A stretch of DNA of 54,021 nucleotides from Rhodoferax sp. Lineage in GTDB: Bacteria; Pseudomonadota; Gammaproteobacteria; Burkholderiales; Burkholderiaceae_C. The notes under the pieces are model-generated. The model was not told the origin of the DNA. It worked only from the letters and a program-made list of their open reading frames with translations, and ran no database searches. Below, piece after piece: positions 44,613 through 53,177 of the stretch. The position numbers and the translations under genes were made by a program. Positions within the stretch are counted from its first letter, which is position 1; every line of letters begins with the position of its first letter. Location of the stretch: the NCBI RefSeq assembly GCF_018063565.1, contig NZ_JAGPBB010000015.1:1-54021 (forward strand), written 5' to 3'.

Positions 44613-45974
44613 ATGAAACCGCTTCCCGAACTGATGTCGTTCCTGGAGGGCTTGCCCGAGCCCCACATTTTGTTTGACACGCAATACCGAATTCTGGCCG
44701 CCAACGCGTCGTACCGGCGCCAGTTCAGCCCTGATCGCAGCGTGGTCGGGCGGACCTGCTTTGAGGTGTCTCACCATTTCAGCGTGCCGTGTGATCAGGC
44801 GGGTGAATCGTGTCCACTGGTCAAGGCGCGCGAGTCGGGCCAACGCGAGCGGGTGCTGCACCTCCATCACACCGCCAAAGGTGAGGAGTATGTCAATATT
44901 GAGCTGGCACCGCTGCTCAATGCCGATGGGGAGCAGGCGTTTTTTGTTGAGAAAATGGAGTCGTTGCGCGTTGCTCAGGGCCAGGCAACGGCCCAGGGGC
45001 TGATCGGGCGTTCAGCGGTGTTTCAGCACATGCTGTCGCTGGTGGCGCGGGTGGCGCCGGCCATGGCGACAGTTTTGCTGCTGGGAGAGTCGGGCACCGG
45101 CAAGGAACTGGTGGCACGCGCCGTACACGAGGCCAGCAGTCGCTCGCAGCGGGCGCTGGTACCGGTCGACTGCTCCAGTCTGCCCGAGAACCTGTTTGAG
45201 TCCGAACTGTTTGGCCATGAGCGTGGCGCATTCACCGGCGCCAATACCGCCCGTGGCGGCCTGGTCGAGGCTGCCAGCGGCGGCACGCTGTTTCTGGACG
45301 AGGTGGGTGACATTCCGCTGACCATGCAGGTCAAGCTGCTGCGGTTGCTGGAGACGGGTACCTATCGCCGCGTCGGCAGCACCGAGCAGCGTCATGCCGA
45401 CATCCGCGTGGTCTCAGCGACCCACCGTGATCTCGATCAGATGGTGGTGCAAGGTCGCTTCCGCGAAGACCTGTACTACCGCCTGAGCACCTTTCCCATC
45501 CACCTGCCGGCCTTGCGGGAGCGCCGCGACGATATCTCGCTGCTGGCCATGGCCCTGCTCAAACGGGTCGCGGCACAGCGCAAGCTGGGCATCAGCAACG
45601 CAGCATTGAACCTGCTGCAAGCTCAGGACTATCCTGGCAATGTGCGTGAACTGCGCAACCTGCTGGAGCGTTCGGCCCTGCTGTGCGACGGCAGCACACT
45701 CGACGCCACCCACGTCGAACAGGCCCTCAGGTCCGGCCGGCGTCCGCCCGTTTCTCCTGCACGAGAGCACGATGCCCCCGGACCACTGCCATTTGCCAGC
45801 GGAGCCAGTGCCAAGCCGACCTTCGCCGTCCCTGGTGGCCTCAAGTCAGCCGAACACGCCGCACTGAGTGAAATACTCAAGGCCCATCCCGGCAGTCGAG
45901 CTGAACTGGCGGCGCAACTGGGCATCAGCGAGCGTTCACTGTATCGAAGGATCAAGGCTCTGAAACGATCTTAG
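44613..45974 (+). CDS. Sigma54-dependent activator with a cysteine-rich PAS domain
   Basis: A 453-residue bacterial enhancer-binding protein. The PAS domain (about 8-115) has cysteines at 49, 60 and 67 and histidines at 54 and 55 ([19 protein letters not shown]), a possible metal, Fe-S or redox site. The AAA+ domain (about 130-365) has Walker A GESGTGKE, the sigma54-contact loop GAFTGA (205-210) and Walker [12 protein letters not shown] Fis-type helix-turn-helix (about 425-451, [20 protein letters not shown]) ends the protein. It is divergent from the Rieske operon, which has a sigma54 promoter, so it is probably its activator. The stop codon lies at the edge of an interspersed repeat. Confidence 0.93.
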   Translation: MKPLPELMSFLEGLPEPHILFDTQYRILAANASYRRQFSPDRSVVGRTCFEVSHHFSVPCDQAGESCPLVKARESGQRERVLHLHHTAKGEEYVNIELAPLLNADGEQAFFVEKMESLRVAQGQATAQGLIGRSAVFQHMLSLVARVAPAMATVLLLGESGTGKELVARAVHEASSRSQRALVPVDCSSLPENLFESELFGHERGAFTGANTARGGLVEAASGGTLFLDEVGDIPLTMQVKLLRLLETGTYRRVGSTEQRHADIRVVSATHRDLDQMVVQGRFREDLYYRLSTFPIHLPALRERRDDISLLAMALLKRVAAQRKLGISNAALNLLQAQDYPGNVRELRNLLERSALLCDGSTLDATHVEQALRSGRRPPVSPAREHDAPGPLPFASGASAKPTFAVPGGLKSAEHAALSEILKAHPGSRAELAAQLGISERSLYRRIKALKRS

Positions 45975-46030
45975 CGCTATTATTATTATTGCTATAGAGG
46001 ATTGACTGACTTGCGCTAGAGTGCAATTCA
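45971..46030 (+). repeat. Comamonadaceae-type interspersed repeat, copy 7
   Basis: Begins TTAGCGCTATTATTATTATT, then GCTATAGAGGATTGACTGAC and TTGCGCTAGAGTGCAATTC. The right half matches the core (GCGCTAGAG, CAATT); the left half has an ATT triplet run. The TAG stop of the sigma54 activator lies in its first bases. Confidence 0.65.
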
Positions 46031-46102
46031 TTCAAGAACTTGGGTGCAAGTAGCGCGCTGGGGCGACCAGGGCATTTGCCTCGTGCGCGGCAACACAACC
46101 GC

Positions 46103-46642
46103 CTAGGGCGCAGTCTGCGGCGTATAGCGCAGCTGACTCAAGTCATAGCCCTGCGCCGTGGCGCAAGCCAGCGCCGCATCCAGCAAGGGTTTGGACAACT
46201 GCGGCGTGCGGGACAAAACCCACAGGTATTTGCGGTTCGGGTTACCCACCACTGCCCAGCGGTAATCGTCATCCAGACCCAACACCCAATAGTCGGACTT
46301 GAATGGCCAGAAGAATGAGACTTTGAGGCGACTGTTGCGCCAGCCTTCGACCACGGTGGCGACCCCCTTGGCTTCATCGAAGCCGTTTTCAGTGCGACAG
46401 CGGTTGCTGACCTCGACCCGGCCATCGGCACCCAGCGTGTAACTGGCGCTGGTGTCACCGACACACTGTCGCTGAAAAAACATCGGAAAACTGGCAATTT
46501 CGAACCACTTGCCGGCGTAGCGGGCCAAATCAACGGCTGCCACGCTGGCCACAGGCGCGTCAACCAGACCCGGGCTTTGCGCTGCGCCCCAGCTGCTCAA
46601 GCCCAGCCAGCACACGAGTCCCCCTGCAAATCTTCTGAACAT
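46103..46642 (-). CDS. Lipocalin (Blc family) with a signal peptide
   Basis: A 179-residue protein. A signal peptide (about 1-22, ending WGAAQS) precedes a lipocalin barrel with the first signature YAGKWFEIASFPMFFQRQC, then NRCRTENGFDEAKG, SDYWVLGLDDDYRWAVVGNP and YLWVLSRTP. E. coli Blc is an outer-membrane lipoprotein; no lipobox is visible here, so this one is probably soluble in the periplasm. GGAGGG lies five bases before the ATG at 46642, which decides the start. It probably binds lipids; it lies next to a neutral-lipid operon, but on its own transcript. Confidence 0.92.
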   Translation of the reverse strand: MFRRFAGGLVCWLGLSSWGAAQSPGLVDAPVASVAAVDLARYAGKWFEIASFPMFFQRQCVGDTSASYTLGADGRVEVSNRCRTENGFDEAKGVATVVEGWRNSRLKVSFFWPFKSDYWVLGLDDDYRWAVVGNPNRKYLWVLSRTPQLSKPLLDAALACATAQGYDLSQLRYTPQTAP

Positions 46643-46819
46643 GGCGTCCCTCCGCTCAAAAAAAGTCATGGTGCCACAAGACCGGTCCCAATCAGGGTAC
46701 GCCATCGAACAGACCCACAGGGAACGGCAGGGCAACATCAAATTCCTTCAACCATTTCCTGCAAAGGACACCATGCGCCACACCTCCCAAAACACGCCGT
46801 TTGCCTCCAAGAGGCTGTC

Positions 46820-46978
46820 ATGAGTCTCGGCACTATCCTGTTGATCGTCCTGATCCTGATGCTGATCGGTGCCATTCCCGCCTGGCCACACAGTCACAGT
46901 TGGGGCTATGGACCCAGTGGTGGACTCGGGCTGGTCGTGATCATCATCGTGGTGCTGCTGTTGATGGGCCGGATCTGA
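46820..46978 (+). CDS. DUF3309-family small membrane protein
   Basis: A 52-residue protein with two hydrophobic helices (about 3-20 and 36-50) joined by a loop PAWPHSHSWGYGPSGG. MSLGTILLIVLILMLIGAIP, the SWGYGPSGGLG loop and a C-terminal LLLMGRI are typical of the family, whose function is unknown. AAGAGG precedes the ATG. Its last 73 bases overlap, on the opposite strand, the end of a hydrolase gene. Confidence 0.85.
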   Translation: MSLGTILLIVLILMLIGAIPAWPHSHSWGYGPSGGLGLVVIIIVVLLLMGRI

Positions 46979-47856
46979 GCGGCGTCGCAATGTGCCAGAA
47001 TCGCCGCTGCTATCTGCCCCAACAAGGCACCTGGCAAGTCGTGTCCCATCCCATCGATCACCAGCAATCTGGCACCTGGCACGTTGGCAGCCGTGTCCTG
47101 GCCGGCGGCCAGGGGTACCAATGGATCCGCGCGGCCATGAATCACCAGCGTGGACGCCTGGATGCGGCGTAACAAAGGGCGTCGGTCACCACTCCTGATC
47201 ACGGCGAGCAACTGGCGCTGGGTGGCAGGTGGATCGTAGGCTCGCAACACCCCCCTGTGCACCCGCTCGCGCAGGCTGCCCTCTGGTTCGGGATAGGCCG
47301 GGCTGCCAATCACTCCAAACACCTGTACCAGATGGTCAACCACCGAATCCAGATTGCCCGAATCAGCCGGACGGCTCAGCAGAGCCCGGCGCGCCGGGCG
47401 CGTGGGCAATGGCAAGCGCGGGTTGCCGCTGGAGGACATGATGGAGGTCAGACTCAACACCCGGTGCGGAAACTGCGCGGCTAGCACTTGGGCAATCATG
47501 CCACCCATCGACGCCCCGACCACATGGGCACGGTCAATCTGCAGCGCATCCATGACGCACACTGCATCTGCGGCCATGTCGTGCAGTTGATACGGAATCC
47601 GCAAAGGCAGCCGCAGCAGCGTTGCCGCCACCGCTTGCCAGACTCCGGGCAACTTGCCCGCTGGTGCGCGCGCCGACAGCCCGCTGTCGCGGTTGTCAAG
47701 GCGCACCACCCGGTAGCCGCCCGCAACCAGTGTCTGACAAAGCGCGTCCGGCCAACTGGTGAGCTGCATGCCCAAGCCCATGATCAGCACGATCGCCGGG
47801 TGCAGGGGGTCACCCAGCACCTCGTACTCGATTGGCCACTCGCCTGCAGTGCGCAT
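46906..47856 (-). CDS. Alpha/beta hydrolase, last gene of the neutral-lipid operon
   Basis: A 316-residue soluble hydrolase: VLIMGLGMQLTSWPD as oxyanion loop, DNRDSGLSA, nucleophile in VVGASMGGMIAQVLA, acid in VIHGRADPLVP and histidine in IDGMGHDLPG. It resembles esterase/lipase members of the family. After the conserved end, about 30 residues (serine/threonine/proline-rich) run antisense into the DUF3309 gene, so the C-terminus looks like an extension by loss of an earlier stop. It starts three bases after the WS/DGAT gene upstream. Confidence 0.9.
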   Translation of the reverse strand: MRTAGEWPIEYEVLGDPLHPAIVLIMGLGMQLTSWPDALCQTLVAGGYRVVRLDNRDSGLSARAPAGKLPGVWQAVAATLLRLPLRIPYQLHDMAADAVCVMDALQIDRAHVVGASMGGMIAQVLAAQFPHRVLSLTSIMSSSGNPRLPLPTRPARRALLSRPADSGNLDSVVDHLVQVFGVIGSPAYPEPEGSLRERVHRGVLRAYDPPATQRQLLAVIRSGDRRPLLRRIQASTLVIHGRADPLVPLAAGQDTAANVPGARLLVIDGMGHDLPGALLGQIAAAILAHCDAAQIRPINSSTTMMITTSPSPPLGP

Positions 47857-47859
47857 GCC

Positions 47860-49395
47860 TCAAGCGCTCTGGCGCGACTGGGCCGGTCTTGAAAGCGGTC
47901 TTTTGCGAGCAGGACGTGGCTTGCGTCCACGTGCGGGCGACACCTTTGGCACCGGCAACAGCGCTGGCCCCAGCAGCCCCAGGTACTCTTGAAAACTGTC
48001 CCGCAAGCACTGCGCCAACACCTCTGGATCAGGCAATTGTTCGTAACAGGCGGTAAACGAGATCACCAGCATCTCGTTGTAACTGGTGACGGAAAACACC
48101 AGCCCCATGCCATCGGCAATCGGCATGATGGCCGACAGGTACGTCAGGCGTGCGCCTTTCAGGTACAGCGCCGCCTGCGGCCCCTGCACATTGGTGATGC
48201 TGCAATTGGCCAGCGGTGTCCAGTCGCCCAACCGTGCCGATGCGGCCCGCATCATCTTGCTGGTGGCGGCAATGGCCAGCGCCGGGGCCTGGCTGGCCAG
48301 GTCGGTCAGGCCACGCGCATGGGCAGCCTGGTCCAGCACTTCGTTCGACGAGGTGGTGGCGGCAATGGCTCGCAAGCGCTTGAGCGCGTCAGGCTCGTCG
48401 GTCTGCAATCGCACCCTCACCCACGAAAACGCGTCCTGTGCTGATCCTTTATCGGTGTGGACGGCAATCGGCGCGGCCGCCAGCAGGCTTGCAGCGGGCA
48501 GCTCGCATTGCAATTCCAGATAGCGGCGCAAGCCGCCGGCGCACACTGCCAGCACCACATCGTTGATCGTCGCACCATCGACCAGCGTCTGGATGCGTTT
48601 GCATTCGGCCAGCGCAAAACGCCGCGTATCAAAGACCCGGTGTGCCGAAACCACGGTGTTAAAGCGGGTGACCGGAAAGTCATGCGGGCGGCGCCAAAAC
48701 TCGCCCGCCAGCGTCTTGACGGTCAACGCCATCATGCCCAGCCCCTGCGACACCGAGCCAGCCAGACGCATCGGGAAACTTGCCGCATGAAAACCGGCAC
48801 GCCACATCAGCGCCAGCGTGCCCGGTGGCGACTGCGCAAACCACGGCCGCGGTGGAGGGTCCGGCGGCGGGTCGGGTGTCAGGTCGTGCAGCAAACGGGT
48901 GATTTCGTGGTCGTGCGCCACATCCACCGCCGCATGGTGCACCTTGAGCAAGACTGCAAAGCTGCCCACCGGCAGGTCAAGAAAACTGTCCAAGCCCTCG
49001 ATCACATACATTTCCCACAAGGGCCGCTGCAGGTCGAGTGGCCGCGCATGGATGCGCGAGGCCTGGATGCAGAACTGGCGCCAGTCACCCGGCTTGGGCA
49101 GCGCGATGTGGCGCACGTGGTACTCGATGTCAAAGTTCTCGTCTTCCACCCAATACGGGTAGTCCAGGTCCAGCGGCACGCGCAGGATCTTTTGCCGAAA
49201 AATGGGCAACTGGCTCAGGCGGTTTTCCAGGTGCGTCAAAATCTGCTTGAAGCGCACCACACCGCCCGGTGCCGTGGTTTGGTCATAAATATGCAGCAAC
49301 GTGACGTTGGAGTTGGCATGCTCGGAGTCAGAGTAAATAAACGCGGCATCACTTTCACCAAGCTGGCGCAAGGGCGTTCGAGGGGCATGTGGCAT
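47860..49395 (-). CDS. WS/DGAT-family acyltransferase with altered active-site motif
   Basis: A 511-residue protein of the wax ester synthase/diacylglycerol acyltransferase family, which esterifies acyl-CoA with fatty alcohols or diacylglycerol. Seen: PLDLDYPYWVEDENFDIEYH, RPLWEMYVIEGLD, the active-site region KVHHAAVDVAHD, TINDVVLAVCAGGLRRYL and the C-terminal SITNVQGP. The catalytic HHxxxDG is HHAAVDV (His153, His154, Asp158, Val159): both histidines and the aspartate are kept, the glycine is not. Basic C-terminal tail. It starts four bases after the lipase-like gene. Confidence 0.92.
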   Translation of the reverse strand: MPHAPRTPLRQLGESDAAFIYSDSEHANSNVTLLHIYDQTTAPGGVVRFKQILTHLENRLSQLPIFRQKILRVPLDLDYPYWVEDENFDIEYHVRHIALPKPGDWRQFCIQASRIHARPLDLQRPLWEMYVIEGLDSFLDLPVGSFAVLLKVHHAAVDVAHDHEITRLLHDLTPDPPPDPPPRPWFAQSPPGTLALMWRAGFHAASFPMRLAGSVSQGLGMMALTVKTLAGEFWRRPHDFPVTRFNTVVSAHRVFDTRRFALAECKRIQTLVDGATINDVVLAVCAGGLRRYLELQCELPAASLLAAAPIAVHTDKGSAQDAFSWVRVRLQTDEPDALKRLRAIAATTSSNEVLDQAAHARGLTDLASQAPALAIAATSKMMRAASARLGDWTPLANCSITNVQGPQAALYLKGARLTYLSAIMPIADGMGLVFSVTSYNEMLVISFTACYEQLPDPEVLAQCLRDSFQEYLGLLGPALLPVPKVSPARGRKPRPARKRPLSRPAQSRQSA

Positions 49396-49399
49396 GGGG

Positions 49400-50224
49400 T
49401 CAAGCCTTTGTATCGGTGGGCATCACGCGCCAGACCTGAGCCAGCAGGCCAGCGGGTTTGAACGGCAACCATTGCCCCTCGGCTTGCGCCAGCCGATCGG
49501 CCACCACTGCCAGCACCACACCGTTAAAGCCCAGGCCAATGTGGCTGCCCGGCACACGGATGTTCTCGTGCAGCGCCGGGTCGCCGTCAATGGTGGCCTC
49601 CTGCGGCGGCACCACGCCGTCGCCCAGCGAATACAGGCAACTCGTTGGGATCGCCAGCCGGCGGTGCTCGCGCAACGCCTTGGCACGGGGTGCCATGGCA
49701 TGGGCGTTGCTGCCCAGGCGGTGCGATACCAGCCGGTACAGCGCCTTGACCGCGGCGGGCGACTGGCTGCCCTGCGCGTCCATGCTCACCGGGCTGCCCA
49801 GGGTGACAACGCTGCGCACGCATTCCAGCGCGTTCTCCGCACCAAACAGCGAAAACACACCGCCCAGGCTCCAGCCCACCAGACTGACTTTGCGCCCGGT
49901 CACATGGTGCAGGTAGCGAATTTTCTGCGGCAATGCACTGGCATGTTTGCTGCGAAAGCCCAGGTTACGCCCCAACCCCCAGGTGTGCACGTCATAACCT
50001 TTGCGCTGCAGGAAGGCTTTGAGCACAAACAGGGACTTCTCATCAGCCATGAAACCCGGCAGCAACAGCACCGGATGGCCATCGCCGTGCGGTGCTTGCA
50101 TCAACAGCGGCAGTGTCATCGGCAGCAGCGCGGCCTCGATCAAAGCGCGTGGCTCCAGCAGCGAGTGCAGCAGGTGCGGCGCGCCCGTATGGCGGTGGCG
50201 CACAACTTTGGCGGCGGACAACAT
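49400..50224 (-). CDS. Lipase-like alpha/beta hydrolase between two WS/DGAT genes
   Basis: A 274-residue hydrolase: GHPVLLLPGFMADEKSLFVL as oxyanion region, nucleophile in VSLVGWSLGGVFSLFGA, SLGDGVVPPQE with the acid, and histidine in VPGSHIGLGFN. It fits the triacylglycerol lipase/PGAP1-like group. Sitting between two acyltransferase genes, with gaps of two and four bases, it probably acts on the same acyl esters. The ATG at 50224 is chosen; the longer frame begins with a TTG two codons upstream, inside the stop of the previous gene. Confidence 0.9.
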   Translation of the reverse strand: MLSAAKVVRHRHTGAPHLLHSLLEPRALIEAALLPMTLPLLMQAPHGDGHPVLLLPGFMADEKSLFVLKAFLQRKGYDVHTWGLGRNLGFRSKHASALPQKIRYLHHVTGRKVSLVGWSLGGVFSLFGAENALECVRSVVTLGSPVSMDAQGSQSPAAVKALYRLVSHRLGSNAHAMAPRAKALREHRRLAIPTSCLYSLGDGVVPPQEATIDGDPALHENIRVPGSHIGLGFNGVVLAVVADRLAQAEGQWLPFKPAGLLAQVWRVMPTDTKA

Positions 50225-50226
50225 GG

Positions 50227-51759
50227 TCAACCCTTTACAGACGATGAGTTCCCCAGCTTTGCAGCTGGTTTGGCGGGAGGCTGGCGCCCTTGCTTGGCTT
50301 TGGCCGGCATGAGCGCAGCCGCCTTGAGTTCGGCATAGGCGAGCATGAAGTCGTCAGCCAGCAGCCGTACATCGGGCACGGCACAGCGTGCCACGGTAAA
50401 ACCCAGGTACACCCGCCCGGCGTAGCTCATCAGCGTGATGTTGAGCCCCACGCCGTGCTCCACGATCGACAGCGGCCAGTAACCGGTCATGCGGGCTTGC
50501 CCCACATACAGTGGCACGGCCGGACCCGGCACATTGGAAATCAGCACATTGGCCAGCGGTGGCAATACCTCAGAGACGCCACCGCGGCCATACAGGTTTG
50601 CCAGGGCACCCATCAGCCACGGCACGCCAATCGAGGGGAAGTCGGTGGGAATCACCGACTTGGCCCGCCGCGCCACCGCCTTGGTGGCCGTGGTATTGCC
50701 ACGCACCGCCTGCAAGCGCTTGAGCGGATCTTTCAGGTGTGTGGCCAGGCTGACCAGGCTCAGCGTGGCCTTGGTGTGAAACCCAGTGTCTCCCTTGTCG
50801 CGCAACGAAATCGGCATTGAGGCGATCAGCGACTTTTTGGGCAGCGTATCGTGGCGTGCCAGGTAGCGGCGCAGCGCACCGCCACACAGCGCCAGCACCA
50901 CGTCATTGACGGTTGACTCGGTCGCCGCGGCAATGGCCTTGACTTCAGCGAGTGCCACCGACTCGGCGGCAAACCCGCGATCGCGGGTGATCGCCACATT
51001 GAGCGGCGTGCGCGGCCCAAACGCCATGCGGCTACGGCCAGCCTTGTGACCCGACCCCGCGCTTGCCGCTCTTGTATCGACGTCGGAGTGTTTGTCACCC
51101 GAACTGCGCACCAGCCCGGCCAGCGTGCGCACCACCCCCGGCAAGTCGCGCACCAGTTTGACGTATTGCGTCGCATCGTGGCGAAACGCGGCTGCCACCA
51201 GCTTGAGCGCACCCGGCTTGGCGCTCGATACAGTGGGCACAAACGACTCGACATTGGCCTCCAGCGCGTGTGGCGCCGTGTCAAACAAGGCAGCCGCCAG
51301 CGCACTGCCCGCCTGCCCGTCGAGCATGGCATGGTGAATCTTGAAGTAGTAGGCGCGCTCGCCGTTGGCCAGGCCGTCGAGCACATACATCATCCACAAG
51401 GGCCGCGAGCGGTTGAGCAAATCGGCGTGCAGATTTGCCACCACCACCTCGAGCTGCTCGCGCCCGCCTGGTGCCGGAATATGAATACGCTCGATATGCT
51501 GGTCCAGGTCAACTTCACCATCGAGCCACACCGGATTGGCCATTTGCAGCGGCATTGCGCCCAAGCGCCGGCGCAGCACCGGCACCATGCGCTGGGACAG
51601 CAGTACTTTGACATCCGTAAAGAAATCTCCGCCATAGTCAGCCGGTACCACAAAAGTGTGAAGCGAACCCACGTGCATGGGCGTGGCCAGGGTCTCAAGG
51701 TTCAAAAAAGCGCCATCCAGGCCGGTCAGAGCCTCAACATCGGAGCGTGATGGATTCAT
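50227..51759 (-). CDS. WS/DGAT-family acyltransferase with intact active site
   Basis: A 510-residue member of the wax ester synthase/diacylglycerol acyltransferase family. LTGLDGAFLNLETLATPMHV is the family start, followed by RPLWMMYVLDGLANG, the intact catalytic motif HHAMLDG (His142, His143, Asp147, Gly148), STVNDVVLALCGGALRRYL and NVLISNVPGP. The tail after about 490 is lysine/alanine/proline-rich. It starts 13 bases after the S41 peptidase gene; ATG 51759 is preferred because the longer frame begins with TTG inside that gene. It is probably the active neutral-lipid synthase of the operon. Confidence 0.94.
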   Translation of the reverse strand: MNPSRSDVEALTGLDGAFLNLETLATPMHVGSLHTFVVPADYGGDFFTDVKVLLSQRMVPVLRRRLGAMPLQMANPVWLDGEVDLDQHIERIHIPAPGGREQLEVVVANLHADLLNRSRPLWMMYVLDGLANGERAYYFKIHHAMLDGQAGSALAAALFDTAPHALEANVESFVPTVSSAKPGALKLVAAAFRHDATQYVKLVRDLPGVVRTLAGLVRSSGDKHSDVDTRAASAGSGHKAGRSRMAFGPRTPLNVAITRDRGFAAESVALAEVKAIAAATESTVNDVVLALCGGALRRYLARHDTLPKKSLIASMPISLRDKGDTGFHTKATLSLVSLATHLKDPLKRLQAVRGNTTATKAVARRAKSVIPTDFPSIGVPWLMGALANLYGRGGVSEVLPPLANVLISNVPGPAVPLYVGQARMTGYWPLSIVEHGVGLNITLMSYAGRVYLGFTVARCAVPDVRLLADDFMLAYAELKAAALMPAKAKQGRQPPAKPAAKLGNSSSVKG

Positions 51760-51772
51760 ACCGTGCTGCCCG

Positions 51773-53125
51773 TCAATCGGCTCGCATTCCGACAAAACCG
51801 CCGGGTTCTATCACCGCTCTGGCCGCCGCGGCTTGTGGCGCGGCCAGCGCACGCCGTTGCAAACCCGAATCGCTGGCTGTGGCCGGGCACTGCCCACTGA
51901 CCAGGTACTGGCTGGCGGCAGCCAGCAGCTTCTCAGACGGGTCACCCAGAGCGCCGGCAAAATCTTCAGCCACGGCACACGTGGGCGACAGGCCGTTGTA
52001 ATAGCGCCCTTCACCAAGCGCATTCAGCGCCTCAAAGTTGACCGCGCTCAGCGTGCTGTCGCAGTGGTCCACGGGCGTGAAGCCCACCGGTTTGCCACAA
52101 GTGGTCTCGCCCAATGTGACCACCTGCACATATGGTTTGAGGCCATTGGCCAGCAGTTCACTGGCCGAGCAGGTGCGCCGACCGTTCAGTATGACCACGC
52201 GTGAGAACCCGTTGCTGCTGGCGTCAAGCCAATAGTTGACGTCGGCACGGTTTTGCAGCGGGTTGTAAACCAGTGCAGTGAACAGTTTGCCGCTGTGCGC
52301 CTGCCCTGCCACCAGGGACGCCAGCGCGTCGGCGACCGAAATCAGTCCCCCTCCGTTGTAGCGCAAATCCACCACCAGTTCACTGGCTCCTGCCGCGCTA
52401 AAGGCAGCAAAGGCACTGGCCAGCGGGCTGCGCGCCTGGGTCACAAAGTCTTTGAGCATCAGATAGGCCACACGTCGACCGTTGGGCAAATCCAGCACGC
52501 GCGATACCGGCACCGGCGTCAATGCGTAAGTAGCCGCCACCACCGCAACGGACCGACTGCCCGTCGCCGCGGCAATTTGCAGCGAGAGTGTGTCGCCCAC
52601 CTTGGCGGGGCTTAACACCGAAAAGTTGCCGGAGGCCAACACATCGGCCACACTGACTCCGTTGATCGCCAGAATCTCGTCGCCACGCATCAGGCCAGCC
52701 ACTGCTGCCGGACTGCCCGGATCCACCCACCGGATTTTCAGTGGCAATTGACCCTCCAGCGCATTCACCGCTACGCCATAACCCAGCGTTGTGCCTTCTT
52801 CAAAAAACTGCTCGTAGGCAGCCCGGTCCGCGAGGTAACTCCAGCGGTCCGCCGGCGTCTGGGCATTGCCGGCAAACAGCAGGGTTGAGAAATAACTGCT
52901 CAAGCTCTGTTCGGCCAGGGGTGCCAGATCAGGTGCCACACCTGACCAAAAGTAGGTCTGGCGCATGGTGTCGCGCAGCCAGGTCTTTTGTACCGAGACA
53001 TCACAGCTGTTGGCAACCGGCGTGGTCGGTGCCGGGTCAGCACCGCCGCCACCACAACCTGCCAGGGCCGCCACTGCCACGCACAGCATCGTCCTGGCAC
53101 AACACATTTTAAAAAAGTACTTCAT
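51773..53125 (-). CDS. S41-family peptidase lipoprotein with PDZ domain
   Basis: A 450-residue envelope protease. Signal peptide with lipobox AALAGC (Cys24), followed by GGGG and a proline-rich linker. A PDZ-like domain (about 125-205) contains IRWVDPGSPAAVAGLMRGDE and ILAINGVSV. The S41 core has LVVDLRYNGGGLISVADALA, a nucleophile segment RRTCSASELLANGL and a lysine in TTCGKPVGF, so the Ser-Lys dyad appears present. Many cysteines in the catalytic half suggest disulfides. It is the first gene of the minus operon that continues with WS/DGAT genes, and is divergent from tetR over 76 bases. Confidence 0.92.
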   Translation of the reverse strand: MKYFFKMCCARTMLCVAVAALAGCGGGGADPAPTTPVANSCDVSVQKTWLRDTMRQTYFWSGVAPDLAPLAEQSLSSYFSTLLFAGNAQTPADRWSYLADRAAYEQFFEEGTTLGYGVAVNALEGQLPLKIRWVDPGSPAAVAGLMRGDEILAINGVSVADVLASGNFSVLSPAKVGDTLSLQIAAATGSRSVAVVAATYALTPVPVSRVLDLPNGRRVAYLMLKDFVTQARSPLASAFAAFSAAGASELVVDLRYNGGGLISVADALASLVAGQAHSGKLFTALVYNPLQNRADVNYWLDASSNGFSRVVILNGRRTCSASELLANGLKPYVQVVTLGETTCGKPVGFTPVDHCDSTLSAVNFEALNALGEGRYYNGLSPTCAVAEDFAGALGDPSEKLLAAASQYLVSGQCPATASDSGLQRRALAAPQAAAARAVIEPGGFVGMRAD

Positions 53126-53177
53126 ATATGGATTCTCAGGGCAAAACGACCTGGGGTAAACAACCAGCCGCTAGAAT

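Noticed and set aside
44412-44870. Minus-strand open frame of 152 codons upstream of the Rieske gene
   Set aside because: It is antisense to the start of the sigma54 activator, runs through the promoter region and overlaps the Rieske start; no motif.
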